A DNA stretch of 64,000 nt from assembly GCA_937920345.1 (NCBI GenBank), contig CALGVA010000018.1:1-64000 (forward strand). Direction: 5' to 3'. Source of the stretch: an uncultured Lachnospiraceae bacterium. Lineage in GTDB: Bacteria; Bacillota; Clostridia; Lachnospirales; Lachnospiraceae. Under the pieces are notes generated by a model, which was not told the origin of the DNA, did not search any database, and worked only from the letters and a program-made list of their open reading frames with translations. Positions 42,577-50,538 of this stretch are shown in pieces. The first letter of the stretch is position 1; each line of letters opens with the position of its first letter. The position numbers were made by a program, and so were the translations under genes.

Positions 42577-44211
42577 ATGCCTGTAACAGATTTATTGGAG
42601 AGAAATCACAAACTGTATGGTGATGAGGTCGCTTTAGTAGAACTCAACCCGTTGGTGGAAGATACGAGGAAGACAACATGGAAAGAATATGATCTGGTAC
42701 AGCAGACTTCCGCGATTCCGTATCGCCGGGAAATCACGTGGAGCATTTTTGACGAGAAGGCGAACCGGGTTGCCAATATGCTGCTTGGCCGCGGCATTCG
42801 CAAAGGTGACCGGGTGGCGATTCTGATGTTCAACTGTCTGGAATGGCTTCCGATTTATTTTGGTATTCTTAAGACCGGTGCGATTGCGGTTCCGTTTAAT
42901 TTTCGCTTCTCGTCGGAAGAGATTTCCTACTGTGCGAATCTGGCGGAAGTACATATCCTTTTCTTCGGACCGGAGTTTATCGGGCGTATCGAAGCGATTG
43001 AGGAAGAACTGAACAAAGGCAGACTGCTCATCTATGTGGGAGACGGCTGTCCGACCTTTGCAGAGAGCTATCCGGAGCTGGTGGCAGATTGTTCCAGCCA
43101 GCCGCCGCTTGTCAGGCTGGAGGACGAGGATGATGCCGCGATCTATTTTTCATCGGGAACGACCGGATTCCCAAAGGCAATTCTGCATAACCATGAGAGT
43201 TTGATGCAGGCGGCGCAGATGGAGCAGAAACATCATCTGACGAACAGAGACGATGTATTCCTGTGTATTCCGCCGCTCTATCATACAGGCGCCAAGTTCC
43301 ACTGGATGGGCAGTCTGTGTGCGGGAAGCAAAGCAGTACTTCTGAAAGGAACAACGCCGGAGATCATACTGGATGCTGTGTCTAAAGAGCACTGCACCAT
43401 CGTGTGGCTGCTGGTGCCGTGGGCACAGGATATTCTGGCAGCGCTCGACCGGGGAGATGTGAAAGTGGAAGACTATGAGCTTGGCCAGTGGCGGCTTATG
43501 CACATCGGCGCACAGCCGGTTCCGCCGTCTTTGATCAAGCACTGGAAAGAGTATTTCCCGAATCATATGTACGACACCAATTACGGGTTATCCGAATCGA
43601 CGGGTCCCGGCTGTGTGCATCTCGGAATCGAGAACATTCATAAAGTAGGCGCGATCGGTGTTCCGGGATATCGCTGGGAGTGTAAGATCGTGGATGAAAA
43701 CGGCGAAGAAGTTGCACAGGGCGGCGTAGGGGAACTGTGCGTCAAGGGCCCAGGCGTCATGTCCTGCTATTATAATGATCCGCAGGCTACCGCGGAAACG
43801 TTGAAAGACGGATGGTTATATACGGGCGATATGGCGAAGATGGATGAGGACGGATTCTATTTCCTCGTAGACCGGAAGAAGGATGTAATTGTCAGCGGCG
43901 GGGAGAATATCTATCCGGTTCAGATCGAGAATTTCCTGAGCGCTTATGATAAGATTATGGATGTGGCGGTGATCGGTCTTCCGGATGCGCGTCTCGGAGA
44001 GATAACAGGTGCTATTATTTCGGTAAAAGAGGGAATGGAGTGCACTGAGGAGGAGATCGAGGAGTTCTGCAGGCAGCTTCCGAGGTATAAGCGTCCCAAG
44101 AAAATTATCTTTGCGGAAGTTCCCAGAAACGCTACCGGTAAGATAGAGAAACCGGCGCTTCGCAAGAAATACGGGGCGGAACATCTGGTGGAGATGCAGA
44201 ATAACGGCTAG
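42577..44211 (+). CDS. AMP-dependent acyl-CoA synthetase/ligase
   Basis: 544-residue class I adenylate-forming enzyme that activates a carboxylic acid to its CoA ester. AMP-binding SSGTTGFPKAILH, YGLSESTGPG, the hinge motif YTGDMAKMDEDGFYFLVDRKKD and the C-terminal Lys in RNATGKIEKPALRKKY are present. It is a medium-to-long-chain or aryl acid CoA ligase; it has a different domain make-up from PaaK, so the pair probably acts on different acids. GAGAGAGG before ATG 42577. The amidohydrolase is divergent across a 212-base gap with a palindrome. Confidence 0.92.
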   Translation: MPVTDLLERNHKLYGDEVALVELNPLVEDTRKTTWKEYDLVQQTSAIPYRREITWSIFDEKANRVANMLLGRGIRKGDRVAILMFNCLEWLPIYFGILKTGAIAVPFNFRFSSEEISYCANLAEVHILFFGPEFIGRIEAIEEELNKGRLLIYVGDGCPTFAESYPELVADCSSQPPLVRLEDEDDAAIYFSSGTTGFPKAILHNHESLMQAAQMEQKHHLTNRDDVFLCIPPLYHTGAKFHWMGSLCAGSKAVLLKGTTPEIILDAVSKEHCTIVWLLVPWAQDILAALDRGDVKVEDYELGQWRLMHIGAQPVPPSLIKHWKEYFPNHMYDTNYGLSESTGPGCVHLGIENIHKVGAIGVPGYRWECKIVDENGEEVAQGGVGELCVKGPGVMSCYYNDPQATAETLKDGWLYTGDMAKMDEDGFYFLVDRKKDVIVSGGENIYPVQIENFLSAYDKIMDVAVIGLPDARLGEITGAIISVKEGMECTEEEIEEFCRQLPRYKRPKKIIFAEVPRNATGKIEKPALRKKYGAEHLVEMQNNG

Positions 44212-44341
44212 GAAAAACGGAACCCGGCTCAATTTCGGAAGTTAATTCGCAGACGCAGTGAGTGTTGCGAATGACGGTAAATTTTAGTAAAAAGCATCTG
44301 GATTTTTCACGTGTAATGTGCGAAAATAAAGCTAGCGGTTA

Positions 44342-44365
44342 TGACAGACTCATAAGAGTCTGTTA
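44342..44365 (+). promoter_or_regulatory. hairpin upstream of the NifU-like gene
   Basis: TGACAGACTC (44342-44351) and GAGTCTGTTA (44356-44365) form a ten-base stem with an ATAA loop. There is no T tract, so it is not a clear terminator. It ends 25 bases before the ribosome binding site AAGGAG of the NifU-like gene. Confidence 0.5.
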
Positions 44366-44401
44366 TGAAATAATTTATACATAATCGAAAGGAGTTATCA
44401 C

Positions 44402-45094
44402 ATGATTTATTCAAAAGAAGTTGAAGAAATGTGTACAGTGGCACAGGGCGTTCATCATGGCTGTGCGCCGATCCCGGAAGAAGCAAAGTGGGTTCAGGCG
44501 AAAGAAGTAAAGGATATTTCCGGTTTAACACACGGTGTAGGCTGGTGTGCTCCTCAGCAGGGTGCATGTAAGCTGACATTGAATGTAAAAGAGGGCATCA
44601 TACAGGAGGCTCTTGTGGAGACGATCGGATGTTCCGGTATGACACATTCTGCCGCTATGGCGTCCGAGATTCTGCCGGGCTTAACGGTTATGGAGGCACT
44701 CAATACAGACCTTGTATGCGATGCCATTAACACAGCAATGAGAGAGCTGTTTTTACAGATCGTGTACGGTCGTACACAGTCTGCATTCTCCGAGGACGGT
44801 CTTCCGGTAGGCGCAGGTCTGGAAGATTTAGGTAAAGGACTCAGAAGCCAGGTTGGTACAATGTACGGTACGCTTAAGAAAGGTCCTCGTTACCTTGAAA
44901 TGGCTGAAGGTTATGTGACAGGGATTGCACTGGATGCCAATGATGAGATTATCGGTTACAAGTTTGTAAGTCTTGGTAAGATGACAGACTTCATCAAGAA
45001 GGGTGATGATCCGAACACTGCTTATGAGAAAGCGTGCGGACAGTATGGGCGTGTTGACGATGCTGTTAAGATCATTGACCCCAGATGCGAATAA
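44402..45094 (+). CDS. NifU/IscU-like iron-sulfur scaffold protein, partner of GGGtGRT
   Basis: 230-residue protein with a U-type scaffold core. Residues 49-110 follow the IscU pattern: ACKLTL (C56) corresponds to the first scaffold Cys, and ETIGCSGMTHSAAMASE (C77) to the second; C106, C212 and C229 are further candidates. It differs from IscU by an N-terminal extension with C11 and C21 and a C-terminal extension of about 100 residues. The adjacent gene encodes a GGGtGRT protein, a pairing that I know from annotation of Clostridia. No iscS or suf genes are near. It starts at ATG 44402, eight bases after AAGGAG. T-ending codons are frequent, suggesting high expression. Confidence 0.85.
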   Translation: MIYSKEVEEMCTVAQGVHHGCAPIPEEAKWVQAKEVKDISGLTHGVGWCAPQQGACKLTLNVKEGIIQEALVETIGCSGMTHSAAMASEILPGLTVMEALNTDLVCDAINTAMRELFLQIVYGRTQSAFSEDGLPVGAGLEDLGKGLRSQVGTMYGTLKKGPRYLEMAEGYVTGIALDANDEIIGYKFVSLGKMTDFIKKGDDPNTAYEKACGQYGRVDDAVKIIDPRCE

Positions 45095-45102
45095 ATGAAG
45101 TA

Positions 45103-45145
45103 ATTTGCTTCGCAAATAACTTCGCGAGATTTGCTTCGCAAACTC
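45103..45145 (+). repeat. two small TTC-loop hairpins between the scaffold and GGGtGRT genes
   Basis: ATTTGC/GCAAAT around TTC (45103-45117) and GAGATTTGC/GCAAACTC around TTC (45126-45145). The units resemble the 17-base repeats before topB. They may stabilise or tune the mRNA between the two genes. The gap is 98 bases. Confidence 0.6.
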
Positions 45146-45192
45146 GAAGGTTGCCGAGTAATCTAACATATAAACAGGAGGATTAAGATAAG

Positions 45193-46203
45193 ATGGCTTT
45201 ATTTGAATCATATGAGAGAAGAATTGATAAGATCAATTCTGTATTAAACAGTTATGGTATTTCTTCTATCGAAGAAGCTGAGAAAATTACAAAAGATGCC
45301 GGCTTAGATGTATATGAGCAGGTTAAGAAAATCCAGCCGATCTGTTTCGAGAACGCTTGCTGGGCTTACACGGTCGGCGCTGCAATCGCAATCAAGAAAG
45401 ACTGCAAGAAAGCGGCGGACGCTGCGGCAGCAATCGGTGAAGGACTTCAGGCATTCTGTATTCCAGGATCTGTTGCAGATACCCGTAAGGTAGGTCTTGG
45501 TCATGGTAATCTGGGCAAGATGTTATTGGAAGAGGAGACAGATTGTTTTGCATTCCTGGCAGGTCATGAATCTTTTGCAGCAGCAGAGGGCGCAATCGGT
45601 ATTGCTGAGAAGGCTAACAAGGTTCGTCAGAAACCGCTTCGTGTTATTCTGAACGGTCTCGGTAAGGACGCGGCGAAAATCATTTCCAGAATTAACGGAT
45701 TTACATTCGTTGAGACAGAGTATGATCCTTATACAAATGAAGTGAAAGAAGTTGACAGAATCGCTTATTCTGACGGACTTCGTTCTAAAGTAAACTGCTA
45801 CGGCGCTAACTCTGTTCCCGAAGGTGTTGCAATCATGTGGAAAGAGAATGTAGACGTTTCCATCACAGGTAACTCTACAAACCCGACAAGATTCCAGCAT
45901 CCGGTTGCAGGTACATATAAGAAAGAGAGAACAGAGGCAGGCAAGAAGTACTTCTCCGTTGCTTCCGGCGGCGGTACAGGACGTACCCTTCATCCGGATA
46001 ATATGGCTGCGGGTCCTGCTTCCTACGGATTTACAGATACATTAGGACGTATGCACTCCGATGCACAGTTCGCAGGTTCTTCTTCCGTTCCGGCACACGT
46101 TGAGATGATGGGTCTGATCGGTATGGGTAACAACCCGATGGTCGGCGCTACCGTGGCTGTAGCCGTTAGCATCGAGGAAGCGGCGAAGGCTGGGAAGTTC
46201 TAA
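45193..46203 (+). CDS. GGGtGRT family protein of unknown function
   Basis: 336-residue protein with the family motif GGGTGRT at 259-265. Cysteines at 51, 56, 71, 89, 118 and 202 could bind a metal or cluster. The fold includes Gly-rich, Ala-rich segments (GAGSS-like SSSVPAHVEMMGLIGMGNNPM at about 296-316), which suggest a dinucleotide- or phosphate-binding site, but I know of no proven reaction. The scaffold gene just upstream implies delivery of a cluster. CAGGAGG precedes ATG 45193. Codon choice is strongly biased to T-ending codons (gct, gtt, tct) relative to neighbours, so it is probably highly expressed. Confidence 0.85.
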   Translation: MALFESYERRIDKINSVLNSYGISSIEEAEKITKDAGLDVYEQVKKIQPICFENACWAYTVGAAIAIKKDCKKAADAAAAIGEGLQAFCIPGSVADTRKVGLGHGNLGKMLLEEETDCFAFLAGHESFAAAEGAIGIAEKANKVRQKPLRVILNGLGKDAAKIISRINGFTFVETEYDPYTNEVKEVDRIAYSDGLRSKVNCYGANSVPEGVAIMWKENVDVSITGNSTNPTRFQHPVAGTYKKERTEAGKKYFSVASGGGTGRTLHPDNMAAGPASYGFTDTLGRMHSDAQFAGSSSVPAHVEMMGLIGMGNNPMVGATVAVAVSIEEAAKAGKF

Positions 46204-46251
46204 AGAAGTTGTCGCAAGTTCTAAGAAAATGCCATGAAATGGTTTAAAATG

Positions 46252-46294
46252 GGAGTCCTTCAAGTCGTGATTCGGTTTGATGGGCTCCTTTTTT
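46252..46294 (+). terminator. terminator after the GGGtGRT gene
   Basis: GGAGTCC (46252-46258) and GGGCTCC (46282-46288) pair with one G-U and are followed by TTTTTT (46289-46294). The long loop makes it moderate. Confidence 0.7.
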
Positions 46295-46322
46295 ATGGTA
46301 TAGGAAATGCGTCCATAATATC

Positions 46323-46352
46323 TTATACAATGAGAAGAAAATATGATATAAT
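46323..46352 (+). promoter_or_regulatory. possible promoter of the HD-domain gene
   Basis: TTATAC (46323-46328), 18 bases, TATAAT (46347-46352). The -10 is perfect and the -35 poor. Confidence 0.5.
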
Positions 46353-46444
46353 GTACGCGATGGCAACCGAAAACTCCGGGAGCGTTCACTGTGGAGTTCT
46401 GATCGGACAAATAGACTGTCTGCCGGCAGAAAAGGAGATAAAAC

Positions 46445-47026
46445 ATGTACCCGACAAGACATAAAGCAGAAGAGATACTGGTAGAAGCAGTACAGTGTAA
46501 CCCGGGACTATGGGAAGCACACAGCCGCGTGGCAGCGCGGTGCGCGAAGCAGATTGCTGAGGCATGTCAGGGAATGAATGCGGAAAAGGCCTATGTCTTA
46601 GGTCTTCTGCATGATATCGGAAGAAAATTTGGAGTGAAACATCTGGGGCATGTATATGATGGTTGGAAGTACATGCTTGCCTGCGGGTATGACGAAGCTG
46701 CAAAAATCTGCCTGACACATTCTTTTAATGACGGAAAACTGGAAGGGTATATCGGCAGGTTTGATATTACGGAGGAACAGACGGAAGAAATCAGACATGC
46801 ACTTCAGGATACGAAACTTGACGATTATGATAAACTGATACAATTATGTGATTCTATAGCAGCTGCGGAGGGTGTGGTTGATATGGAAGTGCGTATGGAG
46901 GATGTCAAGAGGAGATACGGCTCTTATCCGCAGTCTAAATGGGATAAGAATGTAGAATTGAAAGAGTACTTTGATCGTAAGGCAGGCCGGGATATCTATG
47001 AGATCGTGAGAAAAACTGAAAGTTAG
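46445..47026 (+). CDS. HD-domain phosphohydrolase
   Basis: 193-residue protein with an HD metal-dependent phosphohydrolase core: H26, then H56-D57 in LLHDIGRK, a further His in CLTHSF and a downstream Asp in QLCDSIA. The order H...HD...H...D is the HD superfamily pattern (nucleotidases, tRNA or ppGpp hydrolases and others). The substrate cannot be inferred. AAAGGAG before ATG 46445. It begins a run of plus-strand genes to 49.9 kb. Confidence 0.88.
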   Translation: MYPTRHKAEEILVEAVQCNPGLWEAHSRVAARCAKQIAEACQGMNAEKAYVLGLLHDIGRKFGVKHLGHVYDGWKYMLACGYDEAAKICLTHSFNDGKLEGYIGRFDITEEQTEEIRHALQDTKLDDYDKLIQLCDSIAAAEGVVDMEVRMEDVKRRYGSYPQSKWDKNVELKEYFDRKAGRDIYEIVRKTES

Positions 47027-47105
47027 CAGAAATTACCGGACGCAAGGCAGACTGCGTTGAAGAATGTAGAGGCGGCGTCCTGCTGACAGCAAAGGAGAGA
47101 AGAGC

Positions 47106-48266
47106 ATGAAGGAAATACGGAAGCAGATGAAACGCCTGTTATTTATTGTAACGCTGATTCTGAGCGGGATTATGCTACACCAGATTCCGGCAAAGGCGGC
47201 TGATCCGGATGAGATGACAGTGCATTATATGAATGTCGGGCAGGGCGATGCGACATTGATCACATGCGGCGGACATGCCATGCTGATTGATACAGGTGAT
47301 GATACCAGTGGAACTGCAATTCAGAATTATCTGCAGAAACAGAAGATCAAGAGTCTGGATTATCTGATTTTGACGCATCCTGATGCGGATCATATCGGCG
47401 GGGCGCCGGTGATCATAACAAAGTTTGATATTCGTAAAGTTTTCATGTCCAATTACGAGAAAGATACGAAAACATATCAGAAACTGATACAGGCTTTAGA
47501 TGACAAACGGCTGAAGTATGCGACGCCGGTTGTTGGTTCCGAATATGCACTCGGCACAGCAACGATCACAATATTAGCGCCGAACGGTAAGTATGATGAT
47601 CCTAATGAGGCTTCAATAGCATGTGTTATACAAAATGGGGATAACCGATTTCTGTTTACCGGTGATGCCGGGGAAGAAGCTGAAAAGGATATGTTGGATA
47701 ACGGGGAGAAGATTGCGGCAGATGTTTATAAAGCAGGGCATCATGGCAGTAAATATTCCTCTTCGAAAGAATTTATGAAGGCTGTAAAACCATCCTATGC
47801 GGTGATAAGCTGCGGGGAAGGTAACGAGTACGGGCATCCTCACGCGGAAGTGTTAAATAGGCTCAGAGCCGATGGGATTAAGGTATATAGAACCGATGAA
47901 TCCGGCACGATCATTGCAACTTCCGATGGAAAGAAGATTTCCTTTAACGTACCGGCATCAGATACATGGAATGCCGGAGAGCCAACCAGGAGCAGTACAT
48001 CTAAGACAACACAGTCCAACGGGAAAACAACAACAGCGAAGAAGACTGGGGACGCTGCACAGAAAGTCCAGGAGCCGCCAAAAGAGAGTACAGCGTCACA
48101 AACAGTAAGAATAACATATGTTCTTAATAAAAACACGAAGAAATTCCATAATCCGGATTGCAGCAGTGTGGAAACCATTAAACCTAAAAACAGGGAGGAT
48201 ACCATGCAAACAAGAGAAGAGATTATCGGTGCGGGCTATGTACCGTGCAAGAAATGCAATCCATAA
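47106..48266 (+). CDS. secreted metallo-beta-lactamase fold protein (ComEC C-terminal-like) with Ada-like zinc domain
   Basis: 386-residue protein with an N-terminal signal peptide (about 1-31, ending near AKAAD). The core (about 38-280) is an MBL domain like the C-terminal part of ComEC, with the metal motif THPDADHIGG and the later GHHGSKYSS. After a Ser/Thr/Lys-rich linker (about 290-335) comes a C-terminal domain (about 340-386) with FHNPDCSSV and GYVPCKKCNP, which is the Ada-like zinc-binding pattern found on secreted clostridial nuclease-like proteins. It could be an extracellular hydrolase, possibly a nuclease. GGAGAG before ATG 47106. Confidence 0.87.
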   Translation: MKEIRKQMKRLLFIVTLILSGIMLHQIPAKAADPDEMTVHYMNVGQGDATLITCGGHAMLIDTGDDTSGTAIQNYLQKQKIKSLDYLILTHPDADHIGGAPVIITKFDIRKVFMSNYEKDTKTYQKLIQALDDKRLKYATPVVGSEYALGTATITILAPNGKYDDPNEASIACVIQNGDNRFLFTGDAGEEAEKDMLDNGEKIAADVYKAGHHGSKYSSSKEFMKAVKPSYAVISCGEGNEYGHPHAEVLNRLRADGIKVYRTDESGTIIATSDGKKISFNVPASDTWNAGEPTRSSTSKTTQSNGKTTTAKKTGDAAQKVQEPPKESTASQTVRITYVLNKNTKKFHNPDCSSVETIKPKNREDTMQTREEIIGAGYVPCKKCNP

Positions 48267-48344
48267 CAGTTGGTTGGAAATTTTAAAGAAATGCGTGTCA
48301 TTTTAAAATAATAACGATTGTAATGAATGAAAAGGAGGAAAAAT

Positions 48345-49211
48345 ATGCGGGAAACAGTAAATGTCAAAGTAACGGTGCCACAATATACAGTGGCGGCAGG
48401 TGTTACTTTTGCGCAGGTGGATGCATGGTTCGGCCATACGGTAAGAGGATTGAAAGCGGATGTTATTTATCCGGAAGATCACGAGCAAAAATATCCCTGT
48501 ATCGTATGGATATGCGGCGGTGCCTGGCTTACGATGGACAGGTCGGCGCATCTTGCCTATCTGTGTGAACTGGCGAGAAGCGGATTCGTAGTGGCGAGTG
48601 TTGAGTATCGTACAACGAATGAAGCCGTGTACCCGAAACAGCTGGAGGACATTAAAGCGGCAATACGTTATTTGCGCGCACACAGTGAGCGATATCATAT
48701 TGATCCGGAACGATTCGGTGTGATGGGAGAGTCGGCGGGCGGTCATCTGACGGCCATGTCGGCGCTTGTCAATGATCCGGTCTATGATGTGGGGGATTAT
48801 CTCGACTATTCCAGTTCGGTGCAGGCGGCATGTCCATGGTATCCGCCGTCGGATGCGTCAGCATTTCCTTATGAGTCACCTGTACAGGCGGGACCGGCTC
48901 CGGAATCGCTTCTGCTGGGTAAAAATGTCTTGCTCTTCCAGGAGGAGGCGCTTGCCATTAGTCCGGTATCTCATGTGACCAAAGACGCGCCGCCTTTTAT
49001 GATCATCCATGGGACGGCAGATGCAACGGTGCCTTTTACACAGGGGCAGATGCTGCATGATAAGCTGGAGGAAGCGGGCTGTGATGTGAGAATGATTGCT
49101 ATTGAAGGAGCAGATCATGCCGGCGTGCAGTTTTTCCAGAAGGAGATATGGGACCGCATTAGTGCGTTTTTCCATGAGAAGCTGGGATATGCAGGAACCG
49201 ATATACATTAA
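48345..49211 (+). CDS. alpha/beta hydrolase, esterase/lipase-like
   Basis: 288-residue hydrolase of the BD-FAE/acetyl-esterase type. The oxyanion stretch CGGAW (57-61) replaces HGGAW, nucleophile S130 is in GESAGG, the acid Asp is in GTADATVP and the catalytic His in GADHAGVQ. It has no signal peptide, so it acts inside the cell, probably on acylated sugars or other small esters. GGAGG before ATG 48345. Confidence 0.9.
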   Translation: MRETVNVKVTVPQYTVAAGVTFAQVDAWFGHTVRGLKADVIYPEDHEQKYPCIVWICGGAWLTMDRSAHLAYLCELARSGFVVASVEYRTTNEAVYPKQLEDIKAAIRYLRAHSERYHIDPERFGVMGESAGGHLTAMSALVNDPVYDVGDYLDYSSSVQAACPWYPPSDASAFPYESPVQAGPAPESLLLGKNVLLFQEEALAISPVSHVTKDAPPFMIIHGTADATVPFTQGQMLHDKLEEAGCDVRMIAIEGADHAGVQFFQKEIWDRISAFFHEKLGYAGTDIH

Positions 49212-49220
49212 ACGGCGGAC

Positions 49221-49300
49221 CTGGATTGGATGGATACAGAGATGATATTATACAGCGGATCTGGATTGGATGGATACAGACATGATATTATACAGCGGTA
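49221..49300 (+). repeat. 40-bp tandem duplication over the start of the Cys-cluster gene
   Basis: Two adjacent 40-base copies, 49221-49260 and 49261-49300, differ at three positions (copy positions 21, 39 and 40). Each copy carries an ATGGATACAGA start. The duplication length is not a multiple of three, so the start in copy 1 (ATG 49230) is out of frame with the gene started in copy 2 (ATG 49270). Confidence 0.95.
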
Positions 49301-49905
49301 ATGATATGGTGAAGTTAGGATGCGGCGAGTGTTCGGGATGCAGCTCCTGTTGTCGCGGAATGGGACAGTCAATTGTACTTGATCCTTATGATATCTATCA
49401 GCTGCAAACGGCAACGGGAATGAATTTCGCGCAGCTTATGCAGGAGAGCGTGGAGCTGCATGTGGAAGACGGGCTGATACTGCCATCCTTAAAGATGCAG
49501 GACAGGACGGAAAGCTGTGGATTTCTGAGTGCAGAGGGAAGATGCGACATTCATACACACAGACCCGGGCTGTGCAGGCTTTTTCCGCTTGGCAGACATT
49601 ATGATGAGAGCGGGTTACACTATTTTCTGCTGGAGGATGCCTGCCTGGTGCAGAACCGGACGAAGGTAAAGATCAGGAAATGGCTTGGTATCAGTGCACT
49701 TCCTCAATATGAGAGATTTCTGATCGTATGGCATGATCTGCGAAAGCATATACAGGAAGAGATTGCGGAAAGACAGTCGGACGCTTACACGCAGAAAATC
49801 AATGTCAGGATACTGGAGGTTTTTTATCAGACACCATATGACACGGCAGAAGATTTTTATGCACAATTTGAGAAGCGCCAAAAAGGGTTTCAGACAGATA
49901 TATAG
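49270..49905 (+). CDS. YkgJ-type zinc/iron-chelating cysteine cluster protein
   Basis: 211-residue protein with the cysteine cluster C18, C21, C24, C27 and C28 (GCGECSGCSSCC), then a second Cys/His region (RCDIHTHRPGLCRLFPLG). The family binds a metal, perhaps an iron-sulfur cluster, and is sometimes linked to redox or flagellar neighbours. The start is uncertain: ATG 49270 in copy 2 of the 40-bp duplication has no good site, and ATG 49282 or 49309 would also work. DUF4358 lipoprotein gene follows 71 bases later. Confidence 0.87.
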   Translation: MDTDMILYSGNDMVKLGCGECSGCSSCCRGMGQSIVLDPYDIYQLQTATGMNFAQLMQESVELHVEDGLILPSLKMQDRTESCGFLSAEGRCDIHTHRPGLCRLFPLGRHYDESGLHYFLLEDACLVQNRTKVKIRKWLGISALPQYERFLIVWHDLRKHIQEEIAERQSDAYTQKINVRILEVFYQTPYDTAEDFYAQFEKRQKGFQTDI

Positions 49906-49976
49906 ATTGATAAGCAGATATTTGACAGTATTTTGGGGAATACTGCCTGATGAGAAGAATAAGGGAGGTATGAATT

Positions 49977-50465
49977 ATGAAGAAGTCAATCAATAAATTA
50001 ATGGTATGCAGTATATGTCTTGTTACAGCATTACTATGTGCTGCCTGCGGCGGGAAAGACAAGAGTGATCAACTGGAAGGGAGTCTTACGGATATCATGA
50101 CAGGACTCTATGAGAAGGCTGATCTTTCAGAGGATTTCAGAGCCGGTATGGACAGCTTTGAGATGTTTGAACTGACAGAGGAACTGGATGTTTCTATTCT
50201 TGGAACGGATGAAATTACGTATACAGAAGGTGTGGCGTCGATACCGATGATTTCACCTAATGCATATCAGTGTGTGCTGCTTCGGGTGGAAGAGGACAGT
50301 GTAGATACTGTGAAACAGCAGCTTAAGGATAACGCCGATCTGAATAAATGGGTCTGTGTCAGTGCGGAGACGATGCTGATTGAGAGCAGAGGCAATGTGA
50401 TTTTTTTCATTATGGGCGATAATGATACGGCATATGCGATGAACGATGCGTTTTTAAAATATTAG
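49977..50465 (+). CDS. lipoprotein, DUF4358 family
   Basis: 162-residue secreted lipoprotein: basic N-terminus, hydrophobic stretch and lipobox LCAAC with the acylated cysteine near residue 24. The mature part (SFEMFELTEELD, SPNAYQCVLLRVEEDS, NVIFFIMGDND) matches the DUF4358 family of Firmicutes, of unknown function. GGGAGG before ATG 49977. A short hairpin (50481-50501) follows, without a clear T tract. Confidence 0.82.
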   Translation: MKKSINKLMVCSICLVTALLCAACGGKDKSDQLEGSLTDIMTGLYEKADLSEDFRAGMDSFEMFELTEELDVSILGTDEITYTEGVASIPMISPNAYQCVLLRVEEDSVDTVKQQLKDNADLNKWVCVSAETMLIESRGNVIFFIMGDNDTAYAMNDAFLKY

Positions 50466-50538
50466 ATCCGGACCGGTAAAGCAGTCAGATTGTCAGACTG
50501 CATAATTTCAGTGCGCGTAGAATGGATGATGGAACGAA

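Noticed and set aside
49230..49269. Start of the Cys-cluster gene in the first 40-bp copy
   Set aside because: ATG 49230 is out of frame with the conserved cysteine cluster, so it can only be a decoy.
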